Below are positions 27,986-34,486 of a stretch of 64,000 nucleotides of DNA, one piece after another. Position 1 is the stretch's first letter. The number at the start of each line of letters is the position of its first letter. The stretch spans positions 2,495,228 through 2,559,227 of the forward strand of contig NZ_CM011002.1 in the NCBI RefSeq assembly GCF_000158095.2, in the 5' to 3' direction. Origin of the DNA: Roseibium alexandrii DFL-11. Lineage in GTDB: Bacteria > Pseudomonadota > Alphaproteobacteria > Rhizobiales > Stappiaceae. Made by a program: the position numbers and the translations under genes. The notes beneath the pieces were generated by a model. It saw only the letters and a program-made list of their open reading frames with translations, made no database searches and was not told the origin of the DNA.

Positions 27986-28525
27986 TTAGGCTGCGATCGC
28001 TGTCACCAACAGGGTATCGACGTTACCGTCGAATTCGCTTTCCCGGACACAGATCAATCCGAGTACTGAGTAATCAACCCCGTAAAAGCCTTTGTGCGGG
28101 CCATCTTCGAATATGAACACGGCATGGCTGAGATCTTCGCGCGCCAGAAGATCCTGTGCCATCACGCCGACATAGCGGGCGCCTGGTTCGTTTGTGTATT
28201 CCCAAGAATAGACATCTAACTCGAGATGGTCGAGATGACCGATCAGTTGGACATCTGTCTTAATCCGGCGATCGGAGCCGAAGCCGCCACCGTTGCTATG
28301 CGCATGTTGCGTGCTGCCCGCAATCTGCTCCAAAGAGTCCCGGTTGTAGAGCCCGTTATTGTCCAGTATCGCAATGATACCAGCCATGGCCGATCCTACG
28401 TTAATTCCGATTTTGAGAGCCACAAGACTGCTTATCCCGATGGACACACCAAGCAGAACGACACCGCCAGAAACCTGATCGCACTCTTCTACGGTAAGTT
28501 CTCTCATTATCGATACTTCGGTCAT
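27986..28525 (-). CDS. Double-glycine-leader protein with peptidase S74 domain (exporter substrate)
   Basis: A 179-residue protein with three parts. Residues 1-21 (MTEVSIMRELTVEECDQVSG, then G) form a double-glycine leader of the microcin V/bacteriocin type, to be cut after Gly20-Gly21. Residues 22-55 are hydrophobic with GxxxG steps at Gly26-Gly30 and Gly40-Gly44, as in membrane-active peptides. From Ser84 the protein matches peptidase S74, the intramolecular chaperone of phage tailspikes: GSDRRIKTDV (candidate Ser84-Lys89 dyad), then YVGVMAQDLL and YGVDYSVLGL. ATG 28525 is chosen: GGAG 7 nt upstream, and the operator lies inside the longer frame (to 28612). It follows the C39 exporter gene on the same strand. 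Function after export is unknown. Confidence 0.88.
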   Translation of the reverse strand: MTEVSIMRELTVEECDQVSGGVVLLGVSIGISSLVALKIGINVGSAMAGIIAILDNNGLYNRDSLEQIAGSTQHAHSNGGGFGSDRRIKTDVQLIGHLDHLELDVYSWEYTNEPGARYVGVMAQDLLAREDLSHAVFIFEDGPHKGFYGVDYSVLGLICVRESEFDGNVDTLLVTAIAA

Positions 28526-28556
28526 TTGTTCACTCCAGGTGAAATATTGGCGCGCA

Positions 28557-28570
28557 TGCAAGCGCTTACA
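28557..28570 (-). promoter_or_regulatory. LacI-type operator upstream of the GG-leader/S74 gene
   Basis: Minus strand TGTAAGCGCTTGCA, a near-perfect palindrome of the LacI-family operator type, lies 32 bp upstream of the start codon. It sits within an 18-bp sequence (28556-28573) identical to 32061-32078 in front of the adaptor gene. A perfect TTGACA hexamer (minus strand, 28592-28597) lies upstream, so the operator would overlap the -10 region. This gives the substrate gene its own repressible promoter. Confidence 0.75.
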
Positions 28571-28645
28571 TTTTGCAACTTCAGATCTGGTTGTCAATAT
28601 CTGAAGCACCACTTTTGACCGAATTCATTCCTATTATTCGGAAAT

Positions 28646-30763
28646 TTATTTCTGTTTTTCAGTTTCAACTTCAATAATTGTTTCACTTTCAATCATTAAT
28701 ACACGATCTGCCATTTCGATTGTTTCGGGGCGATGCGCAACAATGATCCGCGTCATGCCCAAGTTGCTTGTAGAGTTGTTGACTGCTCTTTCTGTTTCCA
28801 CATCCAGATGGGCTGTCCCCTCATCCATGAACAGAATTTTTGGCTCCTGATAAAGGGCCCTGGCGAGCATCAACCTTTGAAGCTGGCCAGCTGAAAATAC
28901 GGCGCCCATGTCTCCGATAAAGGTTTCGTAGCCCATGGGCAGCCGAACTATGTCTTCATGGACGCAAGCCTTTGCCGCGCAACTCAACACACGTTCCATG
29001 TCAATATCGCTGCTAAAAAAGGCAATGTTTTCGGCCACCGTGCCCGAAAACAGCTGATCGTCTTGCATCACCGCAGCGATCTGGCTCCGGTAGTTGGGAT
29101 TTCCGATCTGTTGAATTGTTTTTCCATCAACTTTGAAGTCACCGGACACCGGTTGAAACAGTCCCATAAGGATTTTCAAAAGCGTTGTCTTGCCGCAACC
29201 GGATGGCCCGACCACAGCGACACTCTCGCCCGGCTCGATGACAAACGAAGCATCCTGAAACAACAGTGGCGCGCTGTTGTCGTAGGCGAAGGACAAATTC
29301 GTCGCTTCGCATTTTCCATGTTTTATTTCGAACGTGCCGTGTCCGCCATCGGTTCTTTCCTCAAGGGCGATATCTGCGAGGCGCTCGAGATGCAGGTCAA
29401 GCATCCGAAAGTCGATAATGAGCTCGACAAGCCTTGCGGTGTTGTCCGCAAACTGGCCGCGGTAGGCCATGAACGCAAAAATCATCCCGACCGTGATGGC
29501 CGCATCAATCGCCATCATCGCTGCAAGATAAATGATAATGACTTGCTCCAGGCCTCGGATCAAAACTGCGGAAGAATTGAAAGCAATCGTCAGGAATTGG
29601 ACGCGCACACTCTGATTGACCGCGTCCGCTAGCAGGTTGTGCCAACGTTGTTGACGCTGATCTTCCTGCGAAAAAGCCTTTATGCTGAGAATCCCGCGGA
29701 CGGTCTCAATGAAATTCGTATGCTCTGCAGCTCTCGAAACGATCTCACGCTCCGATGCCGTTCGGAATGGCCGGAACATCGCAAGGCGCAAGGCGACATA
29801 GAGCGCGAGAGAACCCAGGGAAATGACTGCCAGTTTGGGGCTGTAGGCGAACATCAGGCCGAGGGTGACGAGAGCCATAATTCCATCCACCACGCCCCCG
29901 ACAACACCGTTGGTCAAAAACTGCCGAATTGGTTCGATTGAAGAAAACCGGGAGACAATATCTCCGATGTGCCTGCGCTCGAAAAAGGGTAACGGAAGAC
30001 GTATCAGGTGTTGAAACAGATTGATCGAAATCTGGTAAGCCAGCTTGCTTCCCGCATAGAGGATAACCAAATCACGCAGCACGTTTGCGACAACATTGAT
30101 CACAAGGAAAAGCCCAAACCCCAAGGCCAGAGTGATCAACAAGTCCTTGTCGAGACTGGGAAGCACAGTGTCGATCGTAATTTGCATGTATTGAGGGGCG
30201 GCAATCGTATAGGCGAGCAGAACAAGAGACAGAAGCAAAACCTGCGTCAGGGCACCGCCCAACCCCTGCATACTGCTCCAAAGAGATGTAAATGCGAGTT
30301 TGTTTCTCTCATCTGCACGCTGAAACCCGGTTGCGGGCATCAGCTCCAAGACGATCCCGGTGAAATGATTGCCCAACTCCTCAAGGCCGAGTGTCAGGTC
30401 GCCGCGTGCCGGGTCATGAATGACTGCCCGGTTCTTTGTAAGTTTTTTCAGGACCACAAAGTGGTTCAAATCCCAATGCAAAATCGCCGGCAAATGCACA
30501 CGTTTCAGGTCCTGAACTTCCGCTTTCAGCGCCCGTGTTGCCAAGCCGATTTTGTTTGACATGTCTGCCAGCGTCCGAAGCGTCATACCTTGCGCTGTCG
30601 TCGGAAACCGGCGGCGTAAGGACGCAATATCTGTCTTGAAGCCGTAATAGCTCGCAACCATTGCAAGGCAGGCATTGCCGCATTCTGCCACCTCGTTTTG
30701 CCGGATCAGCGGCAAGGAGCGCCCGCCGATAAACTGGAGATTTGATAGGGCTTCGCTTGCCAT
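28646..30763 (-). CDS. Peptidase-containing ABC exporter (C39 domain, CvaB/LagD-like)
   Basis: A 705-residue bacteriocin-type exporter. Residues about 20-140 form a C39 cysteine protease that cuts double-glycine leaders: Cys28 in QNEVAECGNACLAM, His101 in HWDLNHFVVL and Asp117 in HDPARG. Six membrane helices follow, then an ATPase domain with Walker A (GPSGCGKTT), signature FSAGQLQRL (Ala for the first Gly) and Walker B ILFMDEGTAHLD. The start ATG overlaps the adaptor stop (TGATG), and GAGGAGA precedes it. Together with the HlyD-family protein it should process and export the S74 protein. An outer-membrane TolC-like partner is not in the window. Confidence 0.95.
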   Translation of the reverse strand: MASEALSNLQFIGGRSLPLIRQNEVAECGNACLAMVASYYGFKTDIASLRRRFPTTAQGMTLRTLADMSNKIGLATRALKAEVQDLKRVHLPAILHWDLNHFVVLKKLTKNRAVIHDPARGDLTLGLEELGNHFTGIVLELMPATGFQRADERNKLAFTSLWSSMQGLGGALTQVLLLSLVLLAYTIAAPQYMQITIDTVLPSLDKDLLITLALGFGLFLVINVVANVLRDLVILYAGSKLAYQISINLFQHLIRLPLPFFERRHIGDIVSRFSSIEPIRQFLTNGVVGGVVDGIMALVTLGLMFAYSPKLAVISLGSLALYVALRLAMFRPFRTASEREIVSRAAEHTNFIETVRGILSIKAFSQEDQRQQRWHNLLADAVNQSVRVQFLTIAFNSSAVLIRGLEQVIIIYLAAMMAIDAAITVGMIFAFMAYRGQFADNTARLVELIIDFRMLDLHLERLADIALEERTDGGHGTFEIKHGKCEATNLSFAYDNSAPLLFQDASFVIEPGESVAVVGPSGCGKTTLLKILMGLFQPVSGDFKVDGKTIQQIGNPNYRSQIAAVMQDDQLFSGTVAENIAFFSSDIDMERVLSCAAKACVHEDIVRLPMGYETFIGDMGAVFSAGQLQRLMLARALYQEPKILFMDEGTAHLDVETERAVNNSTSNLGMTRIIVAHRPETIEMADRVLMIESETIIEVETEKQK

Positions 30764-32001
30764 CAGCTTCTCCTCGCAACGGCTATCATTGGCTCAAGAA
30801 GCCATGAGAGGATCGAACGATCTTCAAGAATGATATTGGCGCTCAGAAGCATTCCCGGTTGTATGGCATAGGATCGGCCATAAGCGGACACTTCACTTGC
30901 GGCGAGATCGACATTCACCCGATATATAGGCTCGCCCGTTTGAACGAGGACACTCGGATCGTTCTTTGACAGAACCGATCGTGTCACCAACCGGACCGTT
31001 CCCGCCTGCGCACCGAAGCGTTCAAAGGGGAATGAATCGAACTGGATCCGGACTGCCAGTCCTTCTTCGACAAACCCAATTGCACGGCTTGGTACGTACA
31101 GCTCCACCTGCAGGACGCTGTTTTCCGGGAGAATCGAAAAGAGCGGATGTTCACTGCGAACCGCAGCGCCTCTGGATGCCAAAACCGTGGTCACATATCC
31201 GCTGATCGGCGCGACAATCTTGAAAACCTTCTGGGATTTGAAGATATCTTTTTCGGCGAGCAGTTTTTCCTTCTGCGCCTCCAGCCGCGCAACATCGAGG
31301 GCATTTTGCGCAATCAATTCCGAGCGCGCCCGTCCAAACTTCCGCAGCTCTGCTTCCAGATCGTTTTGATCACTCAATAGGCGCTGCAGGTCCTGCTTTC
31401 CGGTGAGCAAGCGGATGTTGCGAACATCCCGTGTCTCTCCGCTGACATGCCCGCGCGCAGAAAGATCGGACGCGCGCTGATAGGAGCCTTTGAGCTCAAC
31501 AACCAATGTCTCTTGAATGGCGATCTGGTTTTTGATGTTTTCCAGCGCGATTTGTGCGTCACTTGTTCGAACCTTCAGGTCATCAAGTTTCACCCGATTG
31601 AGCTGGTTCATCTTTATGATCTCATCATCAAGATTGGAGATCTGCCGCTCATGAGCTGCAAGTCGGGCAGCCGTTTCCGAGCCATCATCTGTGGCAGCGT
31701 CCGCAACCACCAGCCTGCCCAGCTCTTGCCCCTCTCTGACATATTCGCCCTCTTGGGCTGCAAAATCGGTGATGTAGCCCGAGCTGGCGGGCCTCACATG
31801 GATCATACCGTTGGACGGAATGACTGCGCCGCGCACGGTCTCCAATCGGGCGAAGTTGCCAAAGCCGAGGAACAGGCCAACAGCGACCAGAATTCCGAAC
31901 AAAAAGACAGCAATGACTTTGAACGCGACTGGCGTGACAATCAGTACATCGCCATACAGTCTGGTTCGCTTGGCTTCGATTACCTGTTTGCGAAAGAGCA
32001 T
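30763..32001 (-). CDS. HlyD/CvaA family periplasmic adaptor
   Basis: A 412-residue membrane fusion protein that links the ABC exporter to an outer-membrane channel. It opens MLFRKQVIEAKRTRLYGDVL as CvaA homologues do, has one N-terminal membrane helix (IAVFLFGILVAVGLFLGFG), lipoyl-like halves (GYITDFAAQEGEYVREGQEL and VAPISGYVTTVLASRGAAVR) and a central coiled coil (RLAAHERQISNLDDEIIKMN). ATG 32001 is chosen from family N-termini, with GGAGG only 2 nt upstream; ATG 32043 would add 14 residues. It is the first gene of the export operon and has a LacI-type operator 61 bp upstream. Confidence 0.93.
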   Translation of the reverse strand: MLFRKQVIEAKRTRLYGDVLIVTPVAFKVIAVFLFGILVAVGLFLGFGNFARLETVRGAVIPSNGMIHVRPASSGYITDFAAQEGEYVREGQELGRLVVADAATDDGSETAARLAAHERQISNLDDEIIKMNQLNRVKLDDLKVRTSDAQIALENIKNQIAIQETLVVELKGSYQRASDLSARGHVSGETRDVRNIRLLTGKQDLQRLLSDQNDLEAELRKFGRARSELIAQNALDVARLEAQKEKLLAEKDIFKSQKVFKIVAPISGYVTTVLASRGAAVRSEHPLFSILPENSVLQVELYVPSRAIGFVEEGLAVRIQFDSFPFERFGAQAGTVRLVTRSVLSKNDPSVLVQTGEPIYRVNVDLAASEVSAYGRSYAIQPGMLLSANIILEDRSILSWLLEPMIAVARRS

Positions 32002-32061
32002 GTCCTCCCCGGAATGCCGGCTCCTGTTCTTTTGAACCAGCATATACCCAGGGGTGCATTA

Positions 32062-32075
32062 TGCAAGCGCTTACA
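32062..32075 (-). promoter_or_regulatory. LacI-type operator upstream of the export operon
   Basis: The same TGTAAGCGCTTGCA palindrome (minus strand) as before the substrate gene, with 18 identical bases (32061-32078). It would control the adaptor-exporter transcript. No LacI gene is in the window, so the repressor must be encoded elsewhere. Confidence 0.75.
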
Positions 32076-32078
32076 TTT

Positions 32079-32347
32079 CTTATTTTCTGCTATTTTTCCC
32101 GATGAATGAGCTTATCACCGCCCATATATACTACCTTTGATAAGTGTGCACGGTTGTATTTTGTGAGCTGTAGCTCGCCGCAAAACCACCACGGACTCGG
32201 ACCTGCGGCTTACTGATCCGCGGCATTACATGGCGGTTTATAAGCGATGAACCGGCTGTCGGATATGGCGCCTTAGGTCCGAGTGCGGCGATGGTGTGAC
32301 TGACACCTTCAACACACGTGCTCAACAAACTTTCGACCCCAAACCTC
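32079..32347. other. Intergenic region with two inverted repeats
   Basis: No supported gene. It contains CTTATCA (32111-32117) with TGATAAG (32138-32144), and ACTCGGACCT (32195-32204) with AGGTCCGAGT (32275-32284). The first pair lies where the promoter of the export operon is expected and may be a further operator. The second could form a long-loop stem. A minus-strand open stretch crosses the region but has no convincing start. Confidence 0.45.
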
Positions 32348-32743
32348 CTACTGAAACCGGCCAGAGCGGTGGAGGACTTCGATCTTGTAGCCGTCCGGGT
32401 CTTCCAGAAAGAAGAACCGCGCGAACGGTTTGCCTTCAAAAGCGAAATCCTTGACGTCGCCGACCGTTAATCCAAGCCCGGCGAGGCGCTGATGTTCGGC
32501 GTCAATATCCTCGACCGAAAGGGCCAGATGACCGTAGGCATCGCCATGATCATACGGCTCTGTGCGGGATGCATTGGTCGTGAGCTCCAGCTCAAAGCCA
32601 GTTTCCGCGTTTGCAAGGTAAATCAGGGTAAACCCGTCGAACGGGTAGCGCCCGGCGATCTTCAATCCAAAGGCTTTCTCATAGAAATCTATTGACCGGG
32701 TTTCATCGCTGACCCGGATCATCGAGTGAATCATCTTTGCCAT
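32348..32743 (-). CDS. gloA: Lactoylglutathione lyase (glyoxalase I)
   Basis: A 131-residue glyoxalase that isomerises the methylglyoxal-glutathione hemithioacetal to lactoylglutathione in the cytoplasm. The metal ligands are visible as His6 (MIHSMIRV), a Glu in FELEL (about 53), His72 (YGHLAL) and Glu122 (YKIEVLHR), spaced as in the bacterial Ni-type enzyme. Length matches the family. It starts at ATG 32743. It is a single gene between the export operon and a SnoaL-like gene. Confidence 0.95.
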   Translation of the reverse strand: MAKMIHSMIRVSDETRSIDFYEKAFGLKIAGRYPFDGFTLIYLANAETGFELELTTNASRTEPYDHGDAYGHLALSVEDIDAEHQRLAGLGLTVGDVKDFAFEGKPFARFFFLEDPDGYKIEVLHRSGRFQ

Positions 32744-32844
32744 TTTAATCTTTCTATCTACGCGCTGATGTGCGCAGCAATTGCTGCCCCGGCCTTCGCC
32801 GCCTGGGCCTCCTGGTCAATCAATCCGGCAATGCGGAATGTTTG

Positions 32845-32865
32845 GTCCCGGCTCAAGGCCGGGAC
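32845..32865. repeat. Short perfect palindrome in an intergenic region
   Basis: GTCCCGGC-TCAAG-GCCGGGAC forms an 8-bp stem with a 5-nt loop and no T-run, between the SnoaL-like gene and gloA. It looks like the small dispersed palindromes found in alphaproteobacterial intergenic regions; whether it recurs in this genome cannot be seen here. Confidence 0.4.
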
Positions 32866-32905
32866 GGCGTATTTGTTTCAATCGAATGCAAAGTGGTGCA
32901 CGCGG

Positions 32906-33343
32906 TTATTCGTTGACGATCCCGGCAATCATCCAGTCCTGGCCGTCCTGGATCAGCTGATAGTGGCATGTGAATTCAAAGACAGCCTCGCCGTCGGCAC
33001 TCTCCTGCGACCAGTCGAGGGTCACCAGCGCTGTCAGTCCGCTGACATGGCTGGACACCACCTGAAAATCGGAATGGCTGACGCCTTCCTTTTCAAGCGC
33101 TTTCAAGAGCACCTCGATGTTCTCGATCAGCTCTTCGTCATCATTGAAGACATGGCCTTTTTCATGCTGCCAGATAATTGTTGGCAGCGCGAAACAGTCA
33201 CAGATCCGCTCCATGTCATAGTCGTTGAACCCGGACTGATAATCATCGAACAGCTGCGCGATGGCCTCTTCGGCCTCACCGTTGCCATTCTGGGTCGGAT
33301 CATCTTCGTCGCCGGTCTGATGGAAGTCGCTGTTGTCTGCCAT
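32906..33343 (-). CDS. SnoaL/NTF2-like domain protein
   Basis: A 145-residue protein with a disordered acidic start and an NTF2-like cone fold (AIAQLFDDYQSGFNDYDMER, then VTLDWSQESADGEAVFEFTC). Such folds bind small hydrophobic ligands or act as isomerases; no catalytic set is clear. ATG 33343 is chosen because AGGAGG lies 5 nt upstream; the frame extends to 33385. It lies next to the ligase-associated exonuclease gene on the same strand, with a 31-bp gap. Confidence 0.75.
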   Translation of the reverse strand: MADNSDFHQTGDEDDPTQNGNGEAEEAIAQLFDDYQSGFNDYDMERICDCFALPTIIWQHEKGHVFNDDEELIENIEVLLKALEKEGVSHSDFQVVSSHVSGLTALVTLDWSQESADGEAVFEFTCHYQLIQDGQDWMIAGIVNE

Positions 33344-33374
33344 GCCTGCCTCCTGCACTCCGGCTCTTGACGGC

Positions 33375-34409
33375 TTAGGAGGCACTTACAACTGCTGCCA
33401 GTTGTGTATCGTCCGCCCCCTCGCCGTCATCATAGCCTATCATATTGAGGGGACGGGCCTTTCGTCCATTCAATTCGCACCAATGCACAAGAGCTTCTTC
33501 CGCTCCATGTGTCACCCAGATCCGCTCGGCCCCGGTTTCCAAAATGGTCCGGCAGAGATCGTCCCAGTCCGCATGGTCCGACAAGATCAGTGGCAGCTCC
33601 GCCCCCCGCTGGCGCGCTCTTGCCCGCACCCGCATCCAGCCCGATGCCATCGCGGCAACCGGATCGCCAAACCGCCTGGACCAGCGATCACTCAGCTGCC
33701 CAGGCGGGCACATGACAATCTCGCCCTGCAGCTCCTTGCCACGGCGTCCGACAAGTTCCAAGGGCCCAAGATCCACCCCTTGAGTCTGGTAATAGGCGCA
33801 TAGCTTTTCCAGCGCGCCGTGCAGATAGATGGTCTTTGAATATCCCGCTGCTCGGAGTTCAGCGATCACCCGCTGTGCCTTTCCGAGCGCGTAAGCCCCA
33901 ACCAGATGGGTCTGAGCCGAAAACAGCTCCAGAGACGTCAAAAGCTTGGCAACTTCCTGTTGTGCCGGAGGATGGCGGAAAACCGGCAGGCCGAACGTCG
34001 CCTCTGTCACAAACGTATCGCATGGCACCAGCTCGAACGGCGCACATGTCAAATCCGCCTGCCGTTTGTAATCGCCGGACACCACCGTGCGCTCACCCTG
34101 TGCCGCGAGCAGCACCTGCGCTGATCCGAGCACATGGCCTGCCGGATGCAGCGAAACGTTGACACCGCCGACGTTCAGCTGCTCGCCATATCCGATAGCC
34201 TGTGCCTGACCGCAAAAGTCGCTGCCATAGCGGATCGCCATGATGTCGAGGGTCTGCCAGGTTGCGAGCACAGCGCCATGCCCGGCCCGTGCATGATCGG
34301 CATGCCCATGTGTGATAATCGCCTTTTCGACCGGGCGTACCGGATCGATATGGGCTTTCGCCTCCGGGCAATAGAGGCCTTCGGGGGTGAGGGTCAGGAG
34401 CGCGCTCAT
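33375..34409 (-). CDS. Ligase-associated DNA damage response exonuclease (MBL/beta-CASP)
   Basis: A 344-residue metallo-beta-lactamase-fold nuclease related to Artemis/SNM1 and CPSF-type enzymes. The metal motif HGHADHARAGH is intact, followed by LHPAGHVLGSAQ, VSGDYKR and a C-terminal LSDHADWDDL. The family is genomically coupled to an ATP-dependent ligase, an Lhr-like helicase and PdeM, and is thought to process DNA ends. ATG 34409 starts the conserved MSALLTLTPEGLYCPEAKAH; the frame continues to 34469. It is divergent from the helicase gene, sharing a promoter region of about 80 bp. Confidence 0.92.
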   Translation of the reverse strand: MSALLTLTPEGLYCPEAKAHIDPVRPVEKAIITHGHADHARAGHGAVLATWQTLDIMAIRYGSDFCGQAQAIGYGEQLNVGGVNVSLHPAGHVLGSAQVLLAAQGERTVVSGDYKRQADLTCAPFELVPCDTFVTEATFGLPVFRHPPAQQEVAKLLTSLELFSAQTHLVGAYALGKAQRVIAELRAAGYSKTIYLHGALEKLCAYYQTQGVDLGPLELVGRRGKELQGEIVMCPPGQLSDRWSRRFGDPVAAMASGWMRVRARARQRGAELPLILSDHADWDDLCRTILETGAERIWVTHGAEEALVHWCELNGRKARPLNMIGYDDGEGADDTQLAAVVSAS

Positions 34410-34486
34410 GAACGGGACTATAGGCCGCGTATTTTGAAAGACCAGCGCCCTCGCAATTTCACACGACACTCCCTAAAACGGTCGAT

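Noticed and set aside
28526..28612. N-terminal extension of the GG-leader/S74 protein
   Set aside because: It holds the LacI-type operator, and a good ribosome site precedes ATG 28525; GG leaders are short.
32131..32439. Minus-strand open frame between the export operon and gloA
   Set aside because: Its first third is out of frame inside gloA, and the remainder has no start codon with a ribosome site at a proper distance.
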